Origin: Corylus avellana
Lineage: Eukaryota > Streptophyta > Magnoliopsida > Fagales > Betulaceae
Assembly: GCF_901000735.1 (NCBI RefSeq)
Contig: NC_081550.1
Coordinates: forward strand, 8,831,350-8,895,349
Direction of reading: 5' to 3'
Length of the DNA: 64,000 bases
This document shows positions 42,849 to 53,423 of the stretch, piece after piece. Made by a program: the position numbers and the translations under genes. The first letter of the stretch is position 1; each line of letters begins with the position of its first letter. The notes beneath the pieces are model-generated. The model worked only from the letters and a program-made list of their open reading frames with translations, was not told the DNA's origin and did not search any database.

Positions 42849-44264
42849 ATGGAAATAAAGGAGGATGGCTTGAGTGCAGCTGTTTTTGAAGTTCTTGACA
42901 AAGATAATTACATGACTTGGAGTGTTCAGGTGAAAGACTATTTGATGGCTCAAGGTCTTTGGAAAACAGTTGAAGCAATCGGACCTGCTATGCTAGGGAC
43001 GAGAAGAATGTCATGGCTTTATATGTGATCCAGGATTCTTGCGGACCGGATGCATTGTCTGTGATTAGGGAGATTGGTTTGGCTAAAATTGCATAGAATA
43101 CTTTGGCAGAAAAGTACAACGTTTCTATAAATACTAACACAGGCATTTCTTTCTTTCTCTCCCTCTCTCCCCCCTCTTTGAAAAAATGCAAATGCACGCT
43201 CAAACAAAGGTTGCTTTTGAATGCAGTTGCTCTTCAAGTTCTTGACAAAGCTAATTATGTGGATTGGAGTGATCGGGTACAAATTTATTTGATGGCCCAT
43301 GACCTTTGGGACATAATTGAAGCTGATGAAGTTAAGGAAGTTAATGAAGATGTTGAAGCTACTTTTAATGCTTGGAGTACAAAGAATTCCATGGCCTTAC
43401 ATGTAATACAAATTTCATGCGGATATAGGAAGCAATTCTTGAGATTATTGAGATTAATTCGGCAAAAATTGCATGGGATACGTTGGCAGAAATGTATAAC
43501 GTGCCTGAAAATAGTAACTCAGGTTCTTCTCTGTCTCTCTAGATCTCTCTCTGTCTCCAGATCTCTCTCTCTCTCCACACACATAGGCTCATACAAAGGC
43601 TACATTTGAGTGCAGTTGTTCTTAAAGTTCTTGATGACAAAGATGATTACGTGGCTTGGAGTGTTCGGGTAAAAACCTATTTAATGGCCCATGATCTTTG
43701 GGACGTAATTGAAGCAACCGTCGAACCTCCAAGGCAAGAAGATGATGACGCTGCTTATAAGGCTTGGAAAAAGAAGAATTTCATGGCCTTACGTGCAATC
43801 AAAATTTCATGAGGACATGGCACATGTTCTGAGATTAGTAAGATTAAGTTTGCAAAACTTGCTTGGGATACGTTAGCAAAAAAGTATTCGGTGCCTCAAC
43901 ATACTAGCTAAATCAGGTCTCTCTCTCTCTCTCTACATATGCATGCTCAAACGACGGCTGCTTTTGAGTGCAGGTGTTCTTGAAGTTCTTGACGAAGATA
44001 ATTATAAGGAATGGAGGGTTCACGTAAAAGACAATTTGAAGGCCCATGATCTTTGGGACATAATTGAAGCAACCACAGAACCCCCAAGCCGAGAAGATGA
44101 TGAAATTGCTTTTACGGCTTGGACTAATAAGAATTTCATGGCCTTACATGCAATCCACATTTCATGTGGATCGGAAGCATTTGATCATATTACTGCGATT
44201 AGTTGGGCAAAAATCGCTTGGGATACATTGGCAGAAGAGTATAACTTATATCAAGATATCTCAG
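42849..44264 (+). pseudogene. Array of four gag-like (UBN2/DUF4219) exon modules, copy 1
   Basis: Four related modules lie head to tail: about 42880-43142, 43227-43522, 43616-43916 and 43974-44264, spaced 347-389 bp. Each starts after TG(A)(A/G)TGCAG and encodes LEVLDEDNYxxWxVxVKxYL, LMAHDLWDIIEA, NFMALHAIxISCG and AKIAWDTLAEKYN, ending in a TCAG|GT-type donor before a short CT-rich intron. This resembles the gag N-terminal region of Copia elements and DUF4219 proteins. Module 1 begins at ATG 42849 and has a frameshift and a TAG. Module 2 has a frameshift near 43427. Module 3 has a TGA at 43810. Module 4 is intact. The array looks like the front of a host gene. Confidence 0.65.
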
Positions 44265-44623
44265 GTCCCTCTCTCTCTCTTTAAAAGAGCAAAAAATAAA
44301 TTAAAAATATATCAGTGTCGACTCTAGGGTCAACGACGATGCCTTTCTTATTAATAATAATAATAATAATAAATACATATCAGCCTTTAGGGGCGATGTT
44401 AATAGCTTTCTTAAAAAAATTAAAAAAAAGAGAGGAAAATACATTTTATCCTTATGGACTATCCACAAATTTATACTTTGACCTTCAATATTTAAAAAGT
44501 GACACTTGACCCCCCCAAACTTCCAAATTGTCGAAATTCGACTATTCTGACCTCTTTTTCCAAAAGGCCCCCATCCCAAGTTAAAAAATAAAAATTAAGG
44601 GGTGGCCGGCCACCCCAGTTGGG

Positions 44624-44935
44624 CACTACAAGAAATTTACTCATCAGGGGCGACTTATTAGGGGAATACTCAACTATTAGGGGTGACTATTGAAAGTCGC
44701 CCATAATAGTTAAGTATTAGCGTCCACTTTATTATTCGACCAAAAAGATGAATATTAGCGTCCACTTTACAGTGGACGCTAATAACTCGACCCTAATATT
44801 CACGCGAGAATTATTCAAGAGGCGAGAAAATAGAAGCGGCCAAAAAAATACTTTTAGCGTCGACATTTATTGACGCTGATAGTGGAGCAATAGCGTCCAC
44901 TTAAGTGGACCCTAAAAGCTGGGCGCCCAGACTGG
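44624..44935. mobile_element. CACTA-type terminus with subterminal repeats
   Basis: CACTACAAGAAATTTACTC at 44624 is a CACTA terminus. Subterminal repeats TTAGCGTCCACTTTA occur several times in both orientations, with hairpins such as GTCCACTTTACAGTGGAC (44760-44777). The other end was not identified. A GGGGTGGCCGGCCACCCC palindrome lies just outside (44599-44616). Confidence 0.6.
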
Positions 44936-45006
44936 CACCTTGAACTTTTAATTTTTTTAAAAAAACTTGGGATTGGGGCATTTTGAGGAGAAAAAAAAAA
45001 ATCAAA

Positions 45007-45710
45007 ATGTTCATGCCTATTATTAGCTTCAATTCTAAAGTAGACGTTGATGGCCTATTATTAGCATTAACATCGAAGAGTCGACACTCATACATGATTA
45101 TCAACACTGACTCTTGAGACAATGTCCATGCCTTGTTATCAATGTTGACATCCAAGAGTTGATGCTAATGCATGGTCATCAGTAGGGCTGGCAATTTTGA
45201 CACGACCCGCGAACCCAACACGAACACAACACGAAAAAATAGATATTGGGTTTGGCCTTATCGGGTTCGGGTCTTAATCGGATCTACCCGCTTAAGACCC
45301 GGTTAATTTCGTGTCTGATGGGTCTACCAGGTTACTGTTCGGATCTGGCGAGTACTAACCAGGTCTGACGGGTACCCGCCAGACCCGAAGAGTAACCGGG
45401 TCTGACGGGTACCCACTAGAGCCGGTTTAAAAAACAAATAAATAAATAAATAAATGAGCATATTTGTAGTGTTTCATAATTCATATCTGTGATTACATGG
45501 GAAAGACTTCAAGTGGACAACATTGGGCATAATTGCCCATGGGAACCTAATTTGTAATGAATCTAATGATAATGTAGTTTTGAGTTTTGTTTTTTTTTTT
45601 TCTTTATTATTTTGTTTTTGTTAGCTTTTTTTTTTTATTATTATTATTATTATCTTTTTCTTTATTGTTATGATGGAAATGTTTTGGGAAACCTAATTTG
45701 ATCCATATTC

Positions 45711-45755
<45 letters not shown>

Positions 45756-46300
45756 TGTGTGTGTTTCTGTGTGTGAAATTTAATACGAACAGTAAAACAG
45801 AGAACATCTAGACTGGTCATCATAGCAAAGGAGTCTCCTTAAAGAGAAACTAAAATCATTATTGAATTACATGGAATTATGAAAATGGACTATCTAATAT
45901 TCTAATATGTATAGAGTTGAAAATTGCTAATTTTGTGAATATTTTTATTAACAATTGTATTGGCAATCATGTATTATTATTAAAAAAAAATTTCAAAAAA
46001 AAAAAAAATTAGGGTTTTTAGAGGGTCGGGTCGGGTCGGGTTACCTGTTAAGATAACAGGTCGTGTCTACCTAATATGACCCGGTTTTCGTAAACAGGTT
46101 AAATAGGTCGTATCGGGTTACCCGGCTATTTCCGTATCATAATCGTATCGTGTATAGGCTAATCGTATAACAGGTACCCGCGGATCGTAATCAGGTCGTA
46201 TCAGGTACCTGTTTTGCCAACCCTAGTCATCAAAGTCGACAATGTTCATGCCTCATTATCAGTGTTGTCATCAGAGTCCAAAACCAATCACTGCTGATAT
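45007..46300. repeat. Degenerate repeat array split by the hAT element
   Basis: Words such as TGTTCATGCCT, TTATTATCAG(T) and GACATC(A/C)AAGAGT alternate at roughly 40-45 bp in 45007-45182 and continue at 46226-46300 after the hAT insertion. They may be decayed CACTA subterminal repeats. Confidence 0.5.
45183..46225. mobile_element. hAT-like non-autonomous element
   Basis: The ends TAGGGCTGGCAAT and, reversed, TAGGGTTGGCAAA are inverted repeats. An 8-bp near-identical duplication flanks it (GTCATCAG 45175-45182, GTCATCAA 46226-46233), as for hAT elements. Subterminal regions are full of CGGGTC/GACCCG and CGGGTACC words. The interior has poly-T and a long (TA)n tract (45717-45752) and no transposase. 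Confidence 0.75.
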
Positions 46301-46586
46301 AGTAAGATTAAGGGAAAAATCAAAATTAGTTCCTATGTTTTCTTGTGATTTCAATTTTGATAATTAGGCTTCTAGGTTTTGCTTGACCTTTACAAAGGTT
46401 CATTCGTCAACATAGTTTTGATTTAATTGACGACGTGCCATATCAGACCACTAAATTGATGAAACTTAGTTTGCGTTTGACAAGTCATGTATCAATGGTA
46501 CATTTCTATTGGTAACCTACCTTAATTAAAAAAAAAAAAGGTAAAATTCACATACCCTCCTCAAACTACCACCCAATTGACAATGT

Positions 46587-46686
46587 NNNNNNNNNNNNNN
46601 NNNNNNNNNNNNNNNNNNNNNNNNNNNNNNNNNNNNNNNNNNNNNNNNNNNNNNNNNNNNNNNNNNNNNNNNNNNNNNNNNNNNNN
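46587..46686. other. Assembly gap (100 N)
   Basis: Exactly 100 N at the joint of a 3.6-kb tandem duplication. Confidence 0.95.
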
Positions 46687-46704
46687 AAAATTGCATAGAA
46701 TACT

Positions 46705-47866
46705 TTGGCAGAAAAGTACAACGTTTCTATAAATACTAACACAGGCATTTCTTTCTTTCTCTCCCTCTCTCCCCCCTCTTTGAAAAAATGCAAATGCACG
46801 CTCAAACAAAGGTTGCTTTTGAATGCAGTTGCTCTTCAAGTTCTTGACAAAGCTAATTATGTGGATTGGAGTGATCGGGTACAAATTTATTTGATGGCCC
46901 ATGACCTTTGGGACATAATTGAAGCTGATGAAGTTAAGGAAGTTAATGAAGATGTTGAAGCTACTTTTAATGCTTGGAGTACAAAGAATTCCATGGCCTT
47001 ACATGTAATACAAATTTCATGCGGATATAGGAAGCAATTCTTGAGATTATTGAGATTAATTCGGCAAAAATTGCATGGGATACGTTGGCAGAAATGTATA
47101 ACGTGCCTGAAAATAGTAACTCAGGTTCTTCTCTGTCTCTCTAGATCTCTCTCTGTCTCCAGATCTCTCTCTCTCTCCACACACATAGGCTCATACAAAG
47201 GCTACATTTGAGTGCAGTTGTTCTTAAAGTTCTTGATGACAAAGATGATTACGTGGCTTGGAGTGTTCGGGTAAAAACCTATTTAATGGCCCATGATCTT
47301 TGGGACGTAATTGAAGCAACCGTCGAACCTCCAAGGCAAGAAGATGATGACGCTGCTTATAAGGCTTGGAAAAAGAAGAATTTCATGGCCTTACGTGCAA
47401 TCAAAATTTCATGAGGACATGGCACATGTTCTGAGATTAGTAAGATTAAGTTTGCAAAACTTGCTTGGGATACGTTAGCAAAAAAGTATTCGGTGCCTCA
47501 ACATACTAGCTAAATCAGGTCTCTCTCTCTCTCTCTACATATGCATGCTCAAACGACGGCTGCTTTTGAGTGCAGGTGTTCTTGAAGTTCTTGACGAAGA
47601 TAATTATAAGGAATGGAGGGTTCACGTAAAAGACAATTTGAAGGCCCATGATCTTTGGGACATAATTGAAGCAACCACAGAACCCCCAAGCCGAGAAGAT
47701 GATGAAATTGCTTTTACGGCTTGGACTAATAAGAATTTCATGGCCTTACATGCAATCCACATTTCATGTGGATCGGAAGCATTTGATCATATTACTGCGA
47801 TTAGTTGGGCAAAAATCGCTTGGGATACATTGGCAGAAGAGTATAACTTATATCAAGATATCTCAG
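46705..47866 (+). pseudogene. Gag-like exon module array, copy 2
   Basis: Contains the end of module 1 and modules 2-4 (about 46829-47124, 47218-47518, 47576-47866) with the same frameshift and TGA as copy 1. Module 4 is again intact. The ATG-containing part of module 1 is absent. Confidence 0.65.
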
Positions 47867-48225
47867 GTCCCTCTCTCTCTCTTTAAAAGAGCAAAAAATA
47901 AATTAAAAATATATCAGTGTCGACTCTAGGGTCAACGACGATGCCTTTCTTATTAATAATAATAATAATAATAAATACATATCAGCCTTTAGGGGCGATG
48001 TTAATAGCTTTCTTAAAAAAATTAAAAAAAAGAGAGGAAAATACATTTTATCCTTATGGACTATCCACAAATTTATACTTTGACCTTCAATATTTAAAAA
48101 GTGACACTTGACCCCCCCAAACTTCCAAATTGTCGAAATTCGACTATTCTGACCTCTTTTTCCAAAAGGCCCCCATCCCAAGTTAAAAAATAAAAATTAA
48201 GGGGTGGCCGGCCACCCCAGTTGGG

Positions 48226-48537
48226 CACTACAAGAAATTTACTCATCAGGGGCGACTTATTAGGGGAATACTCAACTATTAGGGGTGACTATTGAAAGTC
48301 GCCCATAATAGTTAAGTATTAGCGTCCACTTTATTATTCGACCAAAAAGATGAATATTAGCGTCCACTTTACAGTGGACGCTAATAACTCGACCCTAATA
48401 TTCACGCGAGAATTATTCAAGAGGCGAGAAAATAGAAGCGGCCAAAAAAATACTTTTAGCGTCGACATTTATTGACGCTGATAGTGGAGCAATAGCGTCC
48501 ACTTAAGTGGACCCTAAAAGCTGGGCGCCCAGACTGG
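48226..48537. mobile_element. CACTA-type terminus (duplicate copy)
   Basis: Identical in content to 44624-44935: CACTACAAGAAA terminus with TTAGCGTCCACTTTA subterminal words. Confidence 0.6.
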
Positions 48538-48784
48538 CACCTTGAACTTTTAATTTTTTTAAAAAAACTTGGGATTGGGGCATTTTGAGGAGAAAAAAAA
48601 AAATCAAAATGTTCATGCCTATTATTAGCTTCAATTCTAAAGTAGACGTTGATGGCCTATTATTAGCATTAACATCGAAGAGTCGACACTCATACATGAT
48701 TATCAACACTGACTCTTGAGACAATGTCCATGCCTTGTTATCAATGTTGACATCCAAGAGTTGATGCTAATGCATGGTCATCAG

Positions 48785-49312
48785 TAGGGCTGGCAATTTT
48801 GACACGACCCGCGAACCCAACACGAACACAACACGAAAAAATAGATATTGGGTTTGGCCTTATCGGGTTCGGGTCTTAATCGGATCTACCCGCTTAAGAC
48901 CCGGTTAATTTCGTGTCTGATGGGTCTACCAGGTTACTGTTCGGATCTGGCGAGTACTAACCAGGTCTGACGGGTACCCGCCAGACCCGAAGAGTAACCG
49001 GGTCTGACGGGTACCCACTAGAGCCGGTTTAAAAAACAAATAAATAAATAAATAAATGAGCATATTTGTAGTGTTTCATAATTCATATCTGTGATTACAT
49101 GGGAAAGACTTCAAGTGGACAACATTGGGCATAATTGCCCATGGGAACCTAATTTGTAATGAATCTAATGATAATGTAGTTTTGAGTTTTGTTTTTTTTT
49201 TTTCTTTATTATTTTGTTTTTGTTAGCTTTTTTTTTTTATTATTATTATTATTATCTTTTTCTTTATTGTTATGATGGAAATGTTTTGGGAAACCTAATT
49301 TGATCCATATTC

Positions 49313-49357
<45 letters not shown>

Positions 49358-49827
49358 TGTGTGTGTTTCTGTGTGTGAAATTTAATACGAACAGTAAAAC
49401 AGAGAACATCTAGACTGGTCATCATAGCAAAGGAGTCTCCTTAAAGAGAAACTAAAATCATTATTGAATTACATGGAATTATGAAAATGGACTATCTAAT
49501 ATTCTAATATGTATAGAGTTGAAAATTGCTAATTTTGTGAATATTTTTATTAACAATTGTATTGGCAATCATGTATTATTATTAAAAAAAAATTTCAAAA
49601 AAAAAAAAAATTAGGGTTTTTAGAGGGTCGGGTCGGGTCGGGTTACCTGTTAAGATAACAGGTCGTGTCTACCTAATATGACCCGGTTTTCGTAAACAGG
49701 TTAAATAGGTCGTATCGGGTTACCCGGCTATTTCCGTATCATAATCGTATCGTGTATAGGCTAATCGTATAACAGGTACCCGCGGATCGTAATCAGGTCG
49801 TATCAGGTACCTGTTTTGCCAACCCTA
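48785..49827. mobile_element. hAT-like element (duplicate copy)
   Basis: Duplicate of 45183-46225, with the same TAGGGCTGGCAA ends and the same GTCATCA flanks, so it was copied with the block rather than inserted anew. Confidence 0.75.
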
Positions 49828-50141
49828 GTCATCAAAGTCGACAATGTTCATGCCTCATTATCAGTGTTGTCATCAGAGTCCAAAACCAATCACTGCTGAT
49901 ATAGTAAGATTAAGGGAAAAATCAAAATTAGTTCCTATGTTTTCTTGTGATTTCAATTTTGATAATTAGGCTTCTAGGTTTTGCTTGACCTTTACAAAGG
50001 TTCATTCGTCAACATAGTTTTGATTTAATTGACGACGTGCCATATCAGACCACTAAATTGATGAAACTTAGTTTGCGTTTGACAAGTCATGTATCAATGG
50101 TACATTTCTATTGGTAACCTACCTTAATTAAAAAAAAAAAA

Positions 50142-50813
50142 GGTAAAATTCACATACCCTCCTCAAACTACCACCCAATCAATAAATGCCTCCTACTTTC
50201 TAATTGTGATAATGTCACCCCCCAAACTACCAAAACATTGTCAATATCCTCCCAAGGCTAGCAATAAGACAAAAAATGTCCCCTAATAGATTTCTTAATA
50301 AGACAAAATATTCCTATAAATTAAAAAAAAATGATTTTTTTAAAATAAAGGAAAATTAATTTAAAATATTTTTTAAACAAAATTTTATTTTTTTTGAACG
50401 AAAATTTTGTATTTTTAAAACCTATTTTATTTAGTTTTAAAACAAAATTTCATTTTATTAAGCGAAATTTTTTTTTAAAATGTAAATTTTTATTTAAATA
50501 AAATTATAAAACAAAAATAAAATAAAAAAATCAAAATTTTCAATTTTTATATATAAAAAAAAAAATCGATTTTTTTATAATTTTGTTTCTTATAAAATTG
50601 ATTTTTTTTTAAAAAAAGAAAAAATTGGCCAAGTTTGGATTTTTTTTTTTTTTTTTGTTGTTAGTTTTAGGTTTTTTCTAGAAGTTTTAATATTTTTGTT
50701 TATATTTTACTAAGGGTAATTTTGTCATTGGAGGGAACATTGACAATTTTTGGTAGTTTGGGGGGGACATTGTCAATTGAGTGGTAGTTTGAGGGGGTTA
50801 TGTGGACTTTTCC
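50142..50813. mobile_element. TIR element with AT-rich core
   Basis: The left arm GGTAAAATTCACATACCC and CTCAAACTACCACCCAAT is inverted at the right (reversed: GGAAAAGTCCACATAACCCC and CTCAAACTACCACTCAAT). The arms are long (120 bp or more) and include repeated AAACTACCA and TTGTCAAT words. The core is A/T runs only and codes for nothing. The superfamily is open; long arms suggest a MULE-like element. Confidence 0.6.
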
Positions 50814-51401
50814 AAAAATAAATAAATAAATAACAAAAGAATATGTAAAATAAAAAATATAATTAAAAGTAAAAGAAGAGTGGGGGCTATAAACGAGTCC
50901 TATCCTCGAAAGGAAAATTTTAAATAAAAAAAATAGTTCGTTGATGTGCATTATTATATAAATGGAAAAAGATCATATTCGGTTCAAAAGACTTGGAGAG
51001 AAGTCAGTTGGTTATAAAATAAAAGTTGAATTGTTATTTCAGATTTTTTTTTAACAATTTTGCCCTTATATAATTTATACTAACGGGGATCCAAATTCCA
51101 CACAAATACACAAGAGAGGAAGATATGAATTAATTAATGGGTTAAATAAAATTTTGCTTTTATGATAAGATTTTTCCTTCCAAGTTTCCAATGTTATAAA
51201 GAAGTTTTAGGCAGGTATATATCTCTCTTGCCTTGACTCGGCATGTATATGCTTCTTGTTTGTACTAATACTAATTAATGACCTTTACATTTTGAGTTAA
51301 ATAGTTCTGAAATTTAAAATGGAAAGAAAAGAAGATCCGATAGTTGCATGCCTTGTTGATGTCAGAATGGCTTGATATTTCATAGTTTTCACTATCATTC
51401 C
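50814..51401. other. No gene recognised upstream of the ankyrin exon
   Basis: AT-rich sequence with short A/T runs. The last 60 bp lead into the ankyrin exon. No certain TATA box or splice acceptor is chosen. Confidence 0.35.
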
Positions 51402-51633
51402 ATGGAAACAAGAAAAAAATTTGCTGGTAGCCGCAAAAATGGGAACAATGACTATCTTGAGTATGAGGCCTTAAAGAAGGCGGTGGAAAGTGGTGATTGG
51501 AAGGCTGCAGATGAATTCCTTAAGCGCCATCCAGGTGTAGCGGTTGCAAAAATCACACCTTTTGGCCACACAGCTCTTAACGTTGCTGTTAAAGCTGGGC
51601 ATGAGGATATAGTGGAGAAGTTAGTGGATTTAA
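51402..51633 (+). pseudogene. Ankyrin-repeat gene exon, cut by a Copia LTR
   Basis: ATG at 51402 opens METRKKFAGSRKNG, followed by a helix-rich YEALKKAVESGDWKAADEFL and one ankyrin repeat (TPFGHTALNVAVKAGHEDIV, then EKLVDL). This is the usual first exon of plant ACD6/ITN1-type ankyrin membrane proteins. An ATG 30 bp earlier is also in frame but less likely. The coding sequence stops at 51633, where a Copia LTR starts with TG, followed by a TAA. The remaining ankyrin repeats and membrane domain are not in the window. It may originally have been spliced behind the gag-like module array. Confidence 0.65.
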
Positions 51634-52165
51634 TGTAAAATGAGAGAAGAATTGGCTGGAATATAGATTCATTGTATTAGGTGGTATAAATAGGCTTACA
51701 AGAGTTTTGCTGTAACGACTAGATAAATACAACCTATAATTCAAACTAATTATCTACAATTACAAGATTCAAAACGTAGATAACAATTTACAGATTCAAA
51801 CTAGTAGAGATCAACTCATGGATAAGTGTGAGGAGTTTGAAACACTTTTGGTTGCTGTAGAAGTCTTAACATCCGAAACACCAGCTGTTGAATTATCTTT
51901 ACACGTAACAGGAGATAAGGCATCTGGATCACTTACTCTAACAGCCCCCTGCAAACTCATGGGAGGGGCTGTAACCATGAGTTTGTCACGTAAGAACAAG
52001 AAACAATTTGATGTGAGACCTTTGGTAAACAAATCAGCACATTGATCACCAGTGGAAATGAATTTAGCAACAAGATCTTTGCGCAATATTTTCTCTCGAA
52101 TGAAGTGATAATCCACTTCAATATGTTTAGTCCGAGCATGATATACATTTTTATTAAATAACTCT
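51634..52165 (-). mobile_element. Copia fragment: RNase H end and 3' LTR (Copia-3)
   Basis: On the minus strand from about 52150, pol C-terminal words are clear (DYHFIREKI, STGDQCADLFTKGL, FLRDKLMV), then a purine tract GCAGGGGGC. The LTR (51943 down to 51634) starts TGTTAGAGTAAG and ends CATTTTACA. Everything upstream of RNase H is missing. It sits inside the ankyrin exon. Confidence 0.8.
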
Positions 52166-52739
52166 ATTGCTGCTCTTGGCCTTCTGATCCGGATTTCTTT
52201 GATTTATTATTCTCCATTCGTTTAGTATAGAAATTAAAAAAATAAAAACATGTTTTATGCTCTGTGTCTTTTTTTTTTTTTTTTTTTTTTGCACGAAAAA
52301 ACTCTATTTATTTGCAGATAAAACAAAGAAAGATGAAATAAAATTGTCGTTGCATCTACTACCCAAGTTTTCTTCTTCAATTCTTTCTTCCTCGTCTTCT
52401 ACTTCTTCTTTTCTAGTCAATCAATCGGACCATTTTACAAAGCTGTTTTAGTGTACAACAAACAGTTATATATAATACGGGCACGATGACAATTTGATAT
52501 TTTCATCGTGCCCATATATATATATATATGTGTCAAAACTTCAATATGAATAATGTTAATTTAATTATTTTAATCAGATTCCAAACGAACAAGAAAAATG
52601 TTATATATCCTTTAGGTTTGAACCATGCACGTTAATAAATTTATATTTAGAATTAGATCAATGTGGGTTAACCACATCTTACTTATTGAGTTAATTAATT
52701 AATAGCTTCATTCATCTTATTTACTATTGTTAATAATTT
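52166..52739. other. No gene recognised
   Basis: Contains a poly-T run (52268-52290), a TC-rich stretch near 52370-52420, and a hairpin pair GGGCACGATGACAA / TTTCATCGTGCCC around 52480-52515 next to (TA)n, which could be a small foldback element. Confidence 0.35.
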
Positions 52740-52802
52740 TTACCATCATTTTATTATTTAGTTTGAATTTGCCAAAAAAAAAAAAAAATAGTTAAAAGAA
52801 AT

Positions 52803-52996
52803 TCTGACGTGCCAAAAATTAGTTAAAACTTTCTGACGTGCCATATGTGGCTCGTTAGAAAATTTCTGGCGTGCCATCTTTGGCACGTCAGAATTTCTTT
52901 TATATTTTTTTTCCCGTTATTTTCTTTTATATATATATATATTCCTAACGTGCCACATGTGGCACGTCAAGAATCCCTGACGTGCCTATGCGGCAC
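52803..52996. repeat. Left subterminal repeats of the CACTA element
   Basis: TCTGACGTGCCA, GGCACGTCAGAA, AACGTGCCACATGTGGCACG and similar words repeat in both orientations about every 20-40 bp. The left side mostly uses TGACGTGCC, while the right side uses TGACGTGTC. Confidence 0.75.
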
Positions 52997-53375
52997 GTCA
53001 AGAGTGTGCCTTGGGAAGGCCAGCGCCTGCTGGCCGTCCCATCGCCCACTCCTCCTTTTTTTTTTTTTTCCCCTCTCTTCCTTAATTACTCTATCTTCTC
53101 TCCCGCCCGGCAGCCAAAAAATCCCTCAGCTCCCCCATTTTTTCTTCTTTTCTTCCTCCTCCCTCAGCTCCGATCGGCAGAGATCACTCTCCCTCACTCT
53201 TCCTCATCTCCTGCTCTCTCTCTGTCAGCTCTATCTCTCAGCTAGCAGTACTCTCTCTAGGTCTCTAGCTCACTCCCCATCTCCGGAGGCCAGCTCCACT
53301 TCGCCGTTGCCGTCTTCGGCGATTCTCTGGCCGAAACTGCTCTGTCAATCTCCTCCATCTCTCCTGCAGGTATAT
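52997..53375 (+). other. CT-rich leader of the CACTA element
   Basis: Pyrimidine-rich sequence ending in CTCCTGCAGGTATAT, which looks like a 5' untranslated exon with a splice donor (GTATAT) at about 53370. Open frames here reflect low complexity and run into N. Confidence 0.4.
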
Positions 53376-53423
53376 NNNNNNNNNNNNNNNNNNNNNNNNN
53401 NNNNNNNNNNNNNNNNNNNNNNN
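53376..53423. other. Assembly gap (48 N) in TA-rich sequence
   Basis: 48 N flanked by TATAT and ATATATAT, probably an unresolved dinucleotide tract. Confidence 0.9.

Larger units (their letters stand above)
46687..50176. repeat. Tandem duplicate of 43085-46574
   Basis: The block repeats 43085-46574 at an offset of 3,602, including simple repeats and all pseudogene lesions. I saw no difference when comparing stretches by eye. After CACCCAAT the two copies diverge. The joint contains an N gap. Confidence 0.9.

Noticed and set aside
45450..45475. TTTGTAGTG at 45463 as the right end of the CACTA element starting at 44624
   Set aside because: It lies inside the hAT-like element and is not preceded by the family's subterminal repeats.
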